Assembly (NCBI GenBank): GCA_905214345.1
Contig: CAJMLV010000004.1
Span: forward strand, 40,762-104,761
DNA: 64,000 bases
Direction: 5' to 3'
Source: an uncultured bacterium
GTDB taxonomy: Bacteria > Bacillota > Clostridia > Oscillospirales > Ruminococcaceae
The number at the start of each line of letters is the position of its first letter. Position 1 is the stretch's first letter. Shown here piece after piece: positions 16,714 to 27,744 of the stretch. The position numbers and the translations under genes are program-made. The notes under the pieces were generated by a model. It did not search any database. It worked only from the letters and a program-made list of their open reading frames with translations, and was not told the DNA's origin.

Positions 16714-16986
16714 TTACTTGCGCAGGCCCAGTTCAGCGATCAGGGCGCGGTAACGGTTGATGTCCTTCTTCTGCAGATAGGCCAGCAGGTTACGGCGGCG
16801 GCCGACCATCTTGAACAGACCACGACGGCTGTGGTTGTCGTTCTTGTTGCTCTTCAGGTGCTCGGTCAGGTGATTGATGCGAGCGGTCAGCAGAGCGACC
16901 TGAACTTCCGGAGAACCGGTGTCACCCTCGTGGATGGCGGCTTTGGCGATGATGGGCTGCTTTTCAATGGCAGACTTCTGGCTCAT
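16714..16986 (-). CDS. rpsO: 30S ribosomal protein S15
   Basis: 90 residues, the normal S15 length. It matches the family throughout: [20 protein letters not shown], the [15 protein letters not shown] segment that contacts 16S rRNA, and the RRRNLLAYL...[16 protein letters not shown] end. ATG 16986 has a GAGAGG SD eight bases upstream. It has its own consensus promoter and a leader of about 100 nt. S15 often represses its own translation through such leaders, but I did not identify a specific known S15 fold. Confidence 0.97.
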   Translation of the reverse strand: MSQKSAIEKQPIIAKAAIHEGDTGSPEVQVALLTARINHLTEHLKSNKNDNHSRRGLFKMVGRRRNLLAYLQKKDINRYRALIAELGLRK

Positions 16987-17092
16987 GGGAAAATACCTCT
17001 CTTTCAAAAATTGGCCGACGGCACAGCAGCGGGCAACAAGGCGTCCCCAATATGGGGCATACACCCGGAACCGAACCGCGGTAACGCTAGTT

Positions 17093-17121
17093 ATTATATC
17101 ATACGCCGACGTTATTGGCAA
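17093..17121 (-). promoter_or_regulatory. rpsO promoter
   Basis: Minus strand TTGCCA (17116-17121), 17-base spacer, TATAAT (17093-17098). The transcript start lies near 17086, about 100 nt before the rpsO ATG. Confidence 0.75.
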
Positions 17122-17160
17122 GCGCTTTTTTGCCGATGAAGGGCAAAATGAAAAAATGTT

Positions 17161-17958
17161 TCAGACTTTGCCCCGTCCGCAGCCCCATTTGCGGAAATAC
17201 CGTCCCATGCTCACCAGCTGCATCTTGAAACGGCCGGCATCCCGCATGGGGGCGCGGTGCCAGGCGTGTACCGCCCGGAACTGGGGCAGCAGATACACCT
17301 GCCCGCACTGCAGGGCTTTCTGGGTCAGGTCGGCATCCTCCACATACATGAAGTATTCCGGGTCGAACCCGCCGATTTTTTTGAACACATCGGTGCGCAG
17401 GGCGGCAAAGCTGCCGGTGCAGAACTCAATGGGGCGCGGTGCGCTCAGGTCCTCGTCCTGCATGGTGTAGTGGTCGTTGGCTTTGGCGAAAACGCCGCCC
17501 GGCATCCGGTCGGCCAGCTGGCGTGCCAGCAGCAGCCAGGGGGTGGGTTTGCGCCGGGGCAGATGCTGGATGCGCCCGTCCGGGAAATACAGCTGGGGGG
17601 TGGCCATGACCACCCCGGGGTGCTCCATCAGCCAGGCAGCCATACCGGTGAGCACATCATCCTGCAAAAGCACATCCGGGTTCAGGATGAAATGCACATC
17701 GCTGTCCAGTTCTTCCATCACCGAATTGTGCCCGCGGCCAAAACCTACGTTTTCCGGCAGGCAGCGTACCGTTACACGGTCGTCCCCGAAATCTTCAGCC
17801 GCCAGCTGCTTGCCGCAGCCGTCGGGGCTGGCGTTGTCCACCACGAACAGGCGGAAATCCGGGGCGGAGGTGTGGGCCAGCACGCTGCGCACGGCGGCGC
17901 AGACTTCCTCGTAATCGCAGTACGCCACAATGCAGGCGCTGATTTTGGGGGCGCTCAT
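17161..17958 (-). CDS. Family 2 glycosyltransferase (rhamnosyltransferase-like)
   Basis: A 265-residue cytosolic GT-A enzyme. Conserved features are the opening [36 protein letters not shown] (typical of WbbL/rhamnosyl-type GT2), NPDV as the DxD-like metal site, the central [20 protein letters not shown] and [10 protein letters not shown]. It has no membrane segments. Its ATG overlaps the metA stop (ATGA), so it is co-translated with methionine synthesis genes, which is an odd pairing; no other polysaccharide genes are nearby. Likely adds a sugar to a cell-surface polymer, with donor and acceptor unknown. Confidence 0.82.
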   Translation of the reverse strand: MSAPKISACIVAYCDYEEVCAAVRSVLAHTSAPDFRLFVVDNASPDGCGKQLAAEDFGDDRVTVRCLPENVGFGRGHNSVMEELDSDVHFILNPDVLLQDDVLTGMAAWLMEHPGVVMATPQLYFPDGRIQHLPRRKPTPWLLLARQLADRMPGGVFAKANDHYTMQDEDLSAPRPIEFCTGSFAALRTDVFKKIGGFDPEYFMYVEDADLTQKALQCGQVYLLPQFRAVHAWHRAPMRDAGRFKMQLVSMGRYFRKWGCGRGKV

Positions 17959-18902
17959 CGGCCGTTCTCCCGGCGGGAACCGAGAGCCTCCAGATTGCCC
18001 AGATCATAGGGGGTGTTCTGGTATACATAATAATTCAGCCAGTTGGTGTACAGTAGATACCCGTGGGCGCGCCAGCGGAACAGCGGGTCCCGGCTGGGAT
18101 CGTCGTCGGGATAGTAGTTCACCGGTACATGGATCTCCCGTCCGGCGGCCACATCCCGGCGGTATTCCGCGTCCAGGGTGTATTTGTCGTATTCCGGGTG
18201 GCCGATCACAAAGATCTGCCGTCCCGATTCGGTGGAAAGCAGCATGGGACCGGCCACATCACTCTCGGCCAGGATGCGCAGGTCGGGGCAGGCATCAATG
18301 TCAGCCCGGTTCAGCCCGGCCCAGCGGCTGTGGGGGGCATAGAATACCTCATCAAAGCCCCGCACCAGAGGGTTGGAGGGCCGGGTCACATGATGCTCGA
18401 ACACGCCGAACATCTTTTCCGGCAGATGTACCTTGCGCACCCCGTAATGGTAGTACAGCCCGGCCAGGGCGCCCCAGCACAGGTGAATGGTGGAGAAGAC
18501 GTTCTCCTTGCTGTAATCCATGATCCGGCACAGCTCATCCCAGTAATCCACTTCGGGGTAATCCATATCCTCGATGGGGGCGCCGGTGATGATCAGCCCG
18601 TCAAAGCGCTGGTCCCGGATCTCATCAAAGGTCTTGTAGAAGGCCTGCATGTGCTCCTGGGGGGTATGGGTGGTGCTGTGGGTGGCCGTCTGCATGAAGG
18701 TCAGTTGCACCTGCAGGGGGCTGTTGGCCAGCAGACGGGCCAGCTGGGTCTCGGTGACGATCTTGGTGGGCATCAGATTCAGGATCAGGATGCGCAGCGG
18801 GCGGATGTCCTGCCCGCGGGCCCGTTCCTTGTGCATCACAAAGACGTTCTCGTCCGAAAGGGCGCTGTAAGCAGGCAGGTCACGGGGAATAATAAGCGGC
18901 AT
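17955..18902 (-). CDS. metA: Homoserine O-acetyltransferase (MetA type)
   Basis: Acylates L-homoserine, the first committed step of methionine synthesis. The 315-residue protein has the MetA class I glutamine-amidotransferase-like fold with catalytic Cys142 in [14 protein letters not shown] and a His in FVIGHPEYD. Residue 111 is Glu ([11 protein letters not shown]). In this family Glu at 111 gives acetyl-CoA use and Gly gives succinyl-CoA use, so O-acetylhomoserine is the expected product. That agrees with the O-acetylhomoserine sulfhydrylase upstream in the same operon. ATG 18902 fits AAAGGGAG eight bases away; a TTG nine bases earlier is too close to it. Confidence 0.93.
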   Translation of the reverse strand: MPLIIPRDLPAYSALSDENVFVMHKERARGQDIRPLRILILNLMPTKIVTETQLARLLANSPLQVQLTFMQTATHSTTHTPQEHMQAFYKTFDEIRDQRFDGLIITGAPIEDMDYPEVDYWDELCRIMDYSKENVFSTIHLCWGALAGLYYHYGVRKVHLPEKMFGVFEHHVTRPSNPLVRGFDEVFYAPHSRWAGLNRADIDACPDLRILAESDVAGPMLLSTESGRQIFVIGHPEYDKYTLDAEYRRDVAAGREIHVPVNYYPDDDPSRDPLFRWRAHGYLLYTNWLNYYVYQNTPYDLGNLEALGSRRENGR

Positions 18903-18924
18903 GGGGGCCAACTCCCTTTGTCAG

Positions 18925-20208
18925 TCAGATTTTGTCCAGAGCCTGGGCGATGTCCGCAATCAGGTCGGCTTTGTCTTCCAGTCCGCAGCTCATGCGCACC
19001 AGGTCGGGGCGCACGCCGGCGGCGGCCAGCTGTTCGTCGTTCATCTGGCGGTGGGTGGTGCTCGCGGGGTGCAGGCAGCAGGTGCGGGCGTCGGCCACGT
19101 GGGTCTCGATGGCCGCCACCTTTAGATAGCCCATAAAGGCCGCGGCGGCGTCACGGCCGCCCTTGATGCCGAAGCTGACCACGCCGCAGGAACCGTTGGG
19201 CAGGTACTTCTGCGCGCGCTCGTAATACTTGTTGCCGGGCAGACCGCAGTAATCCACATAGGCGATCTTGGGGTGGTTAGCCAGGAACTCGGCCACGGCC
19301 TGGCCGTTTTCGCAATGGCGGGCCATGCGCACATGCAGGCTTTCCAGGCCCAGGTTCAGCATGTAGGCGTTGATGGGGCTCTGGGTGCAGCCGAAATCAC
19401 GCATGAGCTGGGCGGTGCACTTGGTGATGAAGGCACCTTCCTTGCCGAAGCGCTCGGCATAGGTGATGCCGTGATAGCTGTCGTCGGGGGTGGTCAGGCC
19501 GGGGAACTTGTCCGCGTGGGCCATCCAGTCAAAGTTGCCGCTGTCCACAATGGCGCCGCCGATGCAGCCGCCGTGGCCGTCCATGTACTTGGTGGTAGAA
19601 TGGGTCACGATGTCGGCACCCCATTCAATAGGACGGCAGCCGATGGGGGTGGGGAAGGTGTTGTCCACGATCAGGGGCACGCCGTGGGCGTGGGCCGCCT
19701 TGGCAAAGCGCTCAATGTCCAGCACGGTCAGGGCGGGGTTGGCGATGGTCTCGCCGAAGACAGCCTTGGTGTTGGGGCGGAAAGCGGCTTCCAGTTCCTC
19801 GTCGGAGCAGTCCGGGTCCACGAAGGTGGCTTCGATGCCCATCTTGGCCATGGTCACGGCAATCAGGTTGAAGGTGCCGCCGTAGATGGAGCTGGAAGAC
19901 ACGATGTGGTCGCCCGCGTTGCAGATGTTGAACAGGGCAAAGAAGTTGGCAGCCTGGCCGGAGCTGGTCAGCATGGCGGCGGTGCCGCCTTCCAGCTCGG
20001 CAATCTTGGCGGCCACATGGTCGCAGGTGGGGTTCTGCAGGCGGGAGTAGAAGTAGCCGCTGGCCTCCAGGTCAAACAGCTTGCCCATCTCGGCAGAGGT
20101 ATCATATTTAAAGGTAGTGCTCTGGATGATGGGAATCTGGCGGGGTTCGCCGTTGCCCGGCGTATAGCCCCCCTGCACACAGATGGTATTGATGGACCGT
20201 TTTTCCAT
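18925..20208 (-). CDS. metY: O-acetylhomoserine sulfhydrylase
   Basis: A 427-residue PLP enzyme that makes L-homocysteine from O-acetylhomoserine and sulfide. It starts with the typical INTICVQGGYTPGNGEPRQIPI and contains YFYSRLQNPT, SSGQAANFFAL, VDNTFPTP and the PLP lysine in THSTTKYMDGHG. The C-terminal signature VADARTCCLHPASTTHRQ is that of OAH sulfhydrylases, rather than of cystathionine gamma-synthases. It is first in the metY-metA-glycosyltransferase operon, 22 bases before metA. The SD is GGAGG, ten bases before ATG 20208. Confidence 0.93.
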   Translation of the reverse strand: MEKRSINTICVQGGYTPGNGEPRQIPIIQSTTFKYDTSAEMGKLFDLEASGYFYSRLQNPTCDHVAAKIAELEGGTAAMLTSSGQAANFFALFNICNAGDHIVSSSSIYGGTFNLIAVTMAKMGIEATFVDPDCSDEELEAAFRPNTKAVFGETIANPALTVLDIERFAKAAHAHGVPLIVDNTFPTPIGCRPIEWGADIVTHSTTKYMDGHGGCIGGAIVDSGNFDWMAHADKFPGLTTPDDSYHGITYAERFGKEGAFITKCTAQLMRDFGCTQSPINAYMLNLGLESLHVRMARHCENGQAVAEFLANHPKIAYVDYCGLPGNKYYERAQKYLPNGSCGVVSFGIKGGRDAAAAFMGYLKVAAIETHVADARTCCLHPASTTHRQMNDEQLAAAGVRPDLVRMSCGLEDKADLIADIAQALDKI

Positions 20209-20265
20209 AATAAGGTAACCTCCCTCTATGATCACGCTTTTGCGGCGCGGTAAAATACTTATTTT

Positions 20266-20294
20266 ATTGTACCGTGTTGCGGGCCGGATTGCAA
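20266..20294 (-). promoter_or_regulatory. metY-metA operon promoter
   Basis: Minus strand TTGCAA (20289-20294), 17-base spacer, TACAAT (20266-20271). The leader is about 50 nt, too short for a SAM or T-box riboswitch, so methionine control must act in another way. Confidence 0.7.
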
Positions 20295-20352
20295 GGTTTG
20301 ACCATAAATCTGCCCGGCGGGGATGTTCACAAATAATTTTCAAATTACCCTG

Positions 20353-20380
20353 TTGACTTTGGCGGTGAACGTGCTACAAT
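20353..20380 (+). promoter_or_regulatory. clpB promoter
   Basis: TTGACT (20353-20358), 16-base spacer, TACAAT (20375-20380), immediately followed by a CIRCE element. From 20409 to the SD at about 20543 the 130-base leader shows nothing else. Confidence 0.7.
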
Positions 20381-20381
20381 A

Positions 20382-20408
20382 TTAGCAGTCGAAGGTTGAG
20401 AGTGCTAA
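20382..20408 (+). promoter_or_regulatory. CIRCE element (HrcA operator)
   Basis: TTAGCAGTC, nine bases, GAGTGCTAA: one mismatch to the TTAGCACTC-N9-GAGTGCTAA consensus. It sits directly after the -10, where HrcA would block initiation. Confidence 0.88.
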
Positions 20409-20557
20409 TTCAAAACCGGAGGCGGTGCTGCGGGCGGATTCCACCTGGGAAAGTATAGGAAAATGACCATTGCCTGCCCAAAGCGCCGGACCGGGAAGCA
20501 CTTGCGACATTCGTTTGCTAATAGATCACAACGCAAGCTGTGAAGGAGGTTTGCCCT

Positions 20558-23167
<2,610 letters not shown>

Positions 23168-23199
23168 AACCATCCCATAAGACTCCCCGCATATAAATG

Positions 23200-23242
23200 A
23201 AAAGTCCCCCGGCCTGCCGAACAAGCAGACCGGGGGACTTTT
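23200..23242. terminator. Bidirectional terminator between clpB and sdpI-like gene
   Basis: AAAAGTCCCCCGG pairs with CCGGGGGACTTTT over 13 bp, with T or A runs on both sides, suited to both convergent genes. Confidence 0.85.
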
Positions 23243-23262
23243 GGCTTTTGGGAAAAGGAAAT

Positions 23263-23928
23263 TTATTTCATCAACCCTTTGAATACCAGGAAGGAGTAGA
23301 CATAGATCCACGCCGTGCCCAGCAAAGTGGCACCCAGCAGCACTGCAAGGCTGCCTGTGGGGCCGAGCATGGAAGAGAAAACTCCGGCCAGCAGGGTGGC
23401 GGCGCCAATCAGGATAAAGGTGAATCCGCCCATACGCTGGGTACGGTTCCAGTTGTGCTCGTCCGCCAGGGCCCAGGGCGTACGGCAGCCGAAGGTATAG
23501 TTCTGTTTGATTCGGGGCATGTAGTTGCCCAGCAGGATGAACAACAGCCCCACACCGCCGCCTATCAGAATACCTGCCGCGCTGCTGCCGTCCCGCAGAA
23601 TGCCGAAAACCGCCAGCTCGCTCATCCAGCTGATGGCACAGCCCAAAAGCACGATGGCCAACATCATGCCTTTCCAGACAGGCTGGAACTTTTCGAAGTT
23701 CTTGCCTTTGGGGTCGATGCGGGGCATCACCCAAAAGAGCACAAGCAGACCCAGGGGCAGGGCTCCCAGGGCAAGGGCGCTCCACTTGGGCCCGAACCCG
23801 TCTGCTACGCCTGCCCAGTTCCAGTGGATGGGGACTTCTTCCGGCATCAGGGGCAGGCAGGCGGCATGTCCCAGCAGATTTGCCGCACATACGGCGGCCA
23901 GTATCCCAAACAGTTTATTGTTTTTCAT
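23263..23928 (-). CDS. SdpI-family membrane protein (DUF1648)
   Basis: 221 residues with about six membrane helices. The N-terminal part (LMPEEVPIHWNWAGVADGFG) is the DUF1648 signature, and PRIKQNYTFGCRTPWALADE followed by HNWNRTQRMGG is the SdpI signature. In Bacillus SdpI gives immunity to the SdpC toxin and sequesters the SdpR repressor at the membrane. Here it is coupled to an SdpR-like ArsR gene by a 14-base overlap. No sdpC-like toxin gene lies nearby, so the pair may protect against toxins from other cells or act as an envelope sensor. Confidence 0.85.
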   Translation of the reverse strand: MKNNKLFGILAAVCAANLLGHAACLPLMPEEVPIHWNWAGVADGFGPKWSALALGALPLGLLVLFWVMPRIDPKGKNFEKFQPVWKGMMLAIVLLGCAISWMSELAVFGILRDGSSAAGILIGGGVGLLFILLGNYMPRIKQNYTFGCRTPWALADEHNWNRTQRMGGFTFILIGAATLLAGVFSSMLGPTGSLAVLLGATLLGTAWIYVYSFLVFKGLMK

Positions 23929-24199
23929 GGTCGGTTTCTCCCTTCATCAGTCCGAAGTCATAAAACCATTTCATAATCTCCTGAAAGACCGTCAGATTGA
24001 GGCAGTACACGATATTCTGCCCCCGCCGTTCGTCGGTGACCAGCCCGGCGGCTTTCAGGGTGTTCAGGTGATGACTTACCGACGGTTTTGCCATATCAAA
24101 ATGGGCGGCGATGTCTCCGGCGGTCATTTCACCCTCCGACAGCAACTCCAGAATCTTGCGGCGGGTCGGGTCGGCCAGCGCTTTGAATGCATCTCCCAC
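23915..24199 (-). CDS. ArsR-family autorepressor (SdpR-like)
   Basis: A 94-residue winged-helix repressor: FKALADPTRRKILELLSEGEM, then the helix-turn-helix SVSHHLNTLKAAGLV and the wing VTDERRGQNIVYCLN. It lacks the ELCVC-type metal site of ArsR/SmtB sensors, as SdpR does. GTG 24199 is taken as the start because AAAAGGAGG lies eight bases upstream; more distal in-frame starts would place this SD inside the gene. A 12-bp inverted repeat lies just downstream of its promoter. In the known system the membrane SdpI protein inactivates the repressor when toxin is bound. Confidence 0.85.
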   Translation of the reverse strand: MGDAFKALADPTRRKILELLSEGEMTAGDIAAHFDMAKPSVSHHLNTLKAAGLVTDERRGQNIVYCLNLTVFQEIMKWFYDFGLMKGETDHEKQ

Positions 24200-24228
24200 T
24201 TGCGGCACCTCCTTTTGCAACTGCAAAT

Positions 24229-24258
24229 AAGATATTTAGAAAATTGTCTAATTATCTT
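24229..24258 (-). promoter_or_regulatory. Operator of the sdpR/sdpI-like operon
   Basis: AAGATATTTAGA (24229-24240) and TCTAATTATCTT (24247-24258) are inverted repeats with one mismatch in 12 and a six-base centre. They lie just downstream of the -10, where an ArsR dimer would block transcription. Confidence 0.7.
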
Positions 24259-24268
24259 GTTTGGCCTC

Positions 24269-24297
24269 AGTATAGCATCCTGTCCTGTGGCTGTCAA
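24269..24297 (-). promoter_or_regulatory. Promoter of the sdpR/sdpI-like operon
   Basis: Minus strand consensus TTGACA (24292-24297), 17-base spacer ending in TGC, TATACT (24269-24274): consensus -35 plus extended -10, so strong when derepressed. Confidence 0.8.
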
Positions 24298-24310
24298 GGG
24301 AAAACGACAA

Positions 24311-24349
24311 AACAAAAACGCCCCCGGCGCAAGGGTGCCGGGGGCGTTG
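24311..24349 (-). terminator. Terminator of the foldase gene
   Basis: Minus strand AACGCCCCCGGC pairs with GCCGGGGGCGTT, seven- to nine-base loop, then TTTGTTTTG. Confidence 0.85.
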
Positions 24350-24371
24350 CAGGCAAAGCAAAAAGGGAAGA

Positions 24372-25541
24372 TCAGGCGTTGACTTCTTCCACGAGCTTCT
24401 CCATGACCAGGTCGTTCAGGATGCTCATCTTCAGGTAGTTCTCGCCGTAGTAGTTCACATAGCTGGAGGTATCGCTGCTGCCGAAGTATTCCTGGAACTG
24501 GTTCTCCAGGGTCTCGGTGGTGCAGGTGATGCTGTACTTTTCGGCCAGAGTCTGCAGGATCAGGGTCTGCTGGATGGCGCCGTCGATGTAGGTGCGGCTG
24601 CTTTCCAGATAGGCGGCGGCACTGTCATAGCCGTTGGCCTGCATGAACTCGTCCAGGCTGACGCCGTACATCTGGGCGTACAGGTAGGGGCTGGACAGGT
24701 AGTAGTCCTCAAAGTACTTGGTCAGCTCGGCAGGAACTTCGCCTTCCACGGTCAGCTTCTCGCTCAGCTGGCTGTACAGTTCGTTGGTCTGCTGGCTGAA
24801 CAGCAGCATGTCGGAAATGTAGGTGTTCAGGGTCTCCACGCTGTCCAGGCCCAGGGATTTGTTCAGGTTTTCCTTCACGAAATCATCGGTCAGGTCGGGG
24901 GTCACGCTTTCGGAGATGTAGTTCAGGGTGGTGGCAAACACGGCTTCCTTGCCGGCCAGGTCGGTGGCGCGGTAATCTTCGGGGAAGGTGACGGTCACAT
25001 CAAAGGACTCACCGGGGGTATGGCCCACGATCTGCTCCTCGAAACCATCGATGAAGGTGCCGCTGCCCAGGGTCAGGTCGTACCCTTCGGCAGAGCCGCC
25101 GTCGAACTCCACGCCGTCCACGGTGCCCACATAGTCGATGTTGACGGTGTCGCCGTCGGCGGCGGCACGGTCGGTGACTTCCTGGGTCTCGGTGTAGTTC
25201 ACCATGATGTTTTCGTTGATGTAGTCGGCCACATCCTCGTCGCTCACGGTGTTGGCTTCGTCGGACAGGGTCAGGCCCAGGTCCTCCGGCAGGGTGATGT
25301 AATCCGAGGCGGTCACACCGGCCACATAGCCGTTTTCATCAAAGATGGAGCTGTAATCAAAGTCCGCCAGATAGGCATAGGGGTCGGCGGCGCTCTCTTC
25401 GGTGGCGGCGGCAGTCTCCGGGCTGGCGGTCTCGGCGGTGCTGGAGGCTTCGGTCTCCTTTTCGCCGCAGGCAGCCAGGCTCAGGGTCAGCGCAGCGGCG
25501 GTCATCAGAGCCGCGGGGCGGGTCAGGTTGGTCAGTTTCAT
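24372..25541 (-). CDS. Lipoprotein FKBP-type peptidyl-prolyl isomerase / trigger-factor-like foldase
   Basis: 389 residues. The lipoprotein signal is LSLAAC (Cys25), followed by a Ser/Thr/Glu/Ala-rich linker. Residues about 130-215 form an FKBP domain (VNIDYVGTVDGVEFDGGSAE and LTLGSGTFIDGFEEQIVGH), and a helical trigger-factor-like C-domain follows. It should fold exported proteins outside the membrane, like PrsA in Bacillus but with an FKBP rather than a parvulin core. The SD is AGGAG, seven bases before ATG 25541. It is monocistronic and divergent from the DUF896 gene. Confidence 0.88.
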   Translation of the reverse strand: MKLTNLTRPAALMTAAALTLSLAACGEKETEASSTAETASPETAAATEESAADPYAYLADFDYSSIFDENGYVAGVTASDYITLPEDLGLTLSDEANTVSDEDVADYINENIMVNYTETQEVTDRAAADGDTVNIDYVGTVDGVEFDGGSAEGYDLTLGSGTFIDGFEEQIVGHTPGESFDVTVTFPEDYRATDLAGKEAVFATTLNYISESVTPDLTDDFVKENLNKSLGLDSVETLNTYISDMLLFSQQTNELYSQLSEKLTVEGEVPAELTKYFEDYYLSSPYLYAQMYGVSLDEFMQANGYDSAAAYLESSRTYIDGAIQQTLILQTLAEKYSITCTTETLENQFQEYFGSSDTSSYVNYYGENYLKMSILNDLVMEKLVEEVNA

Positions 25542-25634
25542 GGAATTTCTCCTGTCTTTTGTAAAGTGATACCACATTATTATACATCATTTTCTCAAAA
25601 TGTACAGCGCAACATTCCAATTTGCCTGCAAACA

Positions 25635-25643
25635 TGCTATACT
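25635..25643 (+). promoter_or_regulatory. Extended -10 promoter of the DUF896 gene
   Basis: TGC-TATACT, 45 bases before the ATG, with no convincing -35. Confidence 0.5.
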
Positions 25644-25687
25644 GAACGAAAAGTTTCCCGGCAATACCGGGTTTATGGGAGAAGATC

Positions 25688-25912
25688 ATGCAGAAAAAGG
25701 AAATCGACCGCATCAACGAACTGGCACACAAGGCCAAGACCGAAGGCCTGACCGAAGCTGAAACCGCCGAGCGGGATGAACTGCGCCGCCGGTACATTGC
25801 GGACATCCGTGCCGCCGTGCAGGATCAGCTGGCCCACACCATTGTGGAGGAACCGGACGGTACCCGCCATCCGCTGCTGAAAAAGGGGGGCGGCCAGGGT
25901 GCCGGAAGTTAA
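25688..25912 (+). CDS. DUF896 (YnzC-like) small protein
   Basis: A 74-residue, mostly helical cytosolic protein. MQKKEIDRINELAHKAKTEG followed by LTEAETAERDELRRRYIADI is the DUF896 helix-turn-helix hairpin signature. The C-terminal part (about 50-74) has EPDGTRHPLLKKGGGQG. Function is unknown; in Bacillus the homologue ynzC belongs to an SOS-linked operon. Here it overlaps the start of a large membrane protein by 14 bases, so expression is coupled. Confidence 0.85.
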   Translation: MQKKEIDRINELAHKAKTEGLTEAETAERDELRRRYIADIRAAVQDQLAHTIVEEPDGTRHPLLKKGGGQGAGS

Positions 25913-27572
25913 GAGCAGAATCGGCATGACCCATCGCGTGGGGGCGGCGCTGCCCTGGCTGTGGCTGGCCGGTGCCTGGGCATTCGGTGTGGTGTTCATG
26001 CTGCTGTACGGACGCTCTCTTCTGGACAGCGACATGGCTTCCGAGATGGTCCTGGCGGCGCAGCTCAACCGGGAAGGCGGTTTCCTGTCCTCTGCCTGGT
26101 ACTATTCCACCGAGTTGAGGGTGTTCTGCCAGCAACTGCTGTTCAAGCTGGGGTTGTGGGTGTTCCCGCAGAACTGGCACGCAGCCCGCACCCTCGCGCA
26201 GGCGATCCTGTCGGCGCTGACGGCGGCATCCGCATTGTACTTTCTGTATGGTGCTTCGCTGCGCAAAAGTGCGCCCTGGCTGGCGGGAATCCTTTTGTGT
26301 CCCTTCGGCTTCTGGCAGCTGTTCCACTGTGTGTTCGGCGGCTTTTACTTCGTGCACATGATCTTTGTCATGCTCAGCATGGGGCTGGTTCTCCGCCTGG
26401 TGCGGCAGACCGGCACGACCCGCCGCAAGGTGCTGCGTGTTGTACTGCTGGCGGCGCTGGCCTTTGCGGCCGGACTCAACGGTGTGCGGATTCTGATGAA
26501 TTTGTACGCGCCGCTGGCAGCTGCCGCTCTGGTCATGCTGGCCTGGCGCTGGCATGCCGCGCCTCTGCGGCGGCCCCGCTCGGTGCCCCGGGTGCGGTTT
26601 GCGGCCGCATCTTTGTGGGCGGCGGTGTGGGCACTGGCCGGTTATGCGGTCAATGCAGGGGCGCTTGCCGGACAGTATACTTTTTCCGACCAGGGGCAGC
26701 GCGGCTGGACTTCGCTGGATTTTTCCCGTCTGCTGACCACCTGGGCAGATTTTCTGGCTTTGTTCGGTTATCCCGGTGACAGGGGAGCCCTGGACTATAC
26801 CGACCCTGTTCCGCTGTTCAGCACGGTCGGACTGCTGGGGGCGGTGGGCCTGCTCATCGCCCTGGTCCTCATTGCAGCCACGGTGCAGCTGGTGCGCTGC
26901 CGCCGTGATCTTTGCTTTGAGCATGGTGCGGTACTGGCGGTGTTTCTTTCCTGCCTGCTGGTGGACGGCATGGCTTTTGCCTTTCTGAATGATATGATCG
27001 GCATCAACGGAAGCTACTGGCTGCCGGTGGTGCCTCTGGCGCTGGCAGTGCTGGGCGTGGCAGGGGAGAACGTCCCCCTTCGTAAGGGCTTGCCCCGGCG
27101 GGGGTTGGCTTTGGGCCTTGCGGCGGCGTTTGTCTGCGTCAGCATCTCCACCACTCTGCGTTTTGTGGAGGAACCGCCCCGGGGGGACCCGCACCTGGAA
27201 ACGATCAGCGATTGGCTGGTGGAAAACGGCTATACCCAGGGGTACGCTACCTTCTGGTACGGCAATGTGCTTACTGAATTGTCCGACGGACAGCTGGAGA
27301 TCTGGACGGTGGACGACATGACCCGGATGAACCTGCATGAGTGGCTGCAAAGCTGCGAGCACCAGAACCCGCCCCAGGGAGAGGTCTTTCTCCTCATCGA
27401 TCCCACCGTGGCGCGGGAAAACCTGGCATACGGGAAAAGCGCCCGTGTGGTATATGAAGATGACTACGGTTTCATGATACTGGCTGCGCCGGAAGCCGAA
27501 CCCCTGGTAAAGGCGTCCCAGGCGGCGGAAGCAGCCCGTGTCGCACTAAACGCACAAAATGCGCAAAAATAA
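25899..27572 (+). CDS. Polytopic membrane protein, GT-C-like, function unknown
   Basis: 557 residues with about ten predicted membrane helices between residues 15 and 420, then a soluble C-terminal part (about 425-557) beginning near ETISDWLVENGY. The early extracytoplasmic loop holds GRSLLDSDMASEMVLA; acidic residues at this position are common in GT-C transferases that use polyprenyl-linked sugars. No family was recognised. The GTG start 25899 overlaps the DUF896 gene and has a GGGGGG-type SD; ATG 25926 is an alternative. A distant resemblance in layout to the membrane protein at 58393 is noted below. The gene ends with a GC hairpin. Confidence 0.7.
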   Translation: MPEVKSRIGMTHRVGAALPWLWLAGAWAFGVVFMLLYGRSLLDSDMASEMVLAAQLNREGGFLSSAWYYSTELRVFCQQLLFKLGLWVFPQNWHAARTLAQAILSALTAASALYFLYGASLRKSAPWLAGILLCPFGFWQLFHCVFGGFYFVHMIFVMLSMGLVLRLVRQTGTTRRKVLRVVLLAALAFAAGLNGVRILMNLYAPLAAAALVMLAWRWHAAPLRRPRSVPRVRFAAASLWAAVWALAGYAVNAGALAGQYTFSDQGQRGWTSLDFSRLLTTWADFLALFGYPGDRGALDYTDPVPLFSTVGLLGAVGLLIALVLIAATVQLVRCRRDLCFEHGAVLAVFLSCLLVDGMAFAFLNDMIGINGSYWLPVVPLALAVLGVAGENVPLRKGLPRRGLALGLAAAFVCVSISTTLRFVEEPPRGDPHLETISDWLVENGYTQGYATFWYGNVLTELSDGQLEIWTVDDMTRMNLHEWLQSCEHQNPPQGEVFLLIDPTVARENLAYGKSARVVYEDDYGFMILAAPEAEPLVKASQAAEAARVALNAQNAQK

Positions 27573-27577
27573 AGTTG

Positions 27578-27634
27578 TGCCGCGCCCTGCAGGTTTTTGC
27601 ATCACCTGCGGGGCGCGCCTTGTATTTTGGCAGA
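27578..27634 (+). terminator. Terminator after the membrane protein gene
   Basis: GCGCCC-GCAGGT pairs with ACCTGC-GGGCGC (with mismatches), followed by CTTGTATTTT. The T tract overlaps the -35 of the purA promoter. Confidence 0.6.
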
Positions 27635-27648
27635 ATATCTGGTATAAT
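27620..27648 (+). promoter_or_regulatory. purA promoter
   Basis: TTGTAT (27620-27625), 17-base spacer, TATAAT (27643-27648). Confidence 0.65.
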
Positions 27649-27744
27649 CATACACGGCGGCGTATCCCGGTTTGAACAAATCGGCCCCCTGGCGGGACCG
27701 GGCGGAAAAGGCTGTACATTGAACCAAAAGCGAGGTTACAAAAC

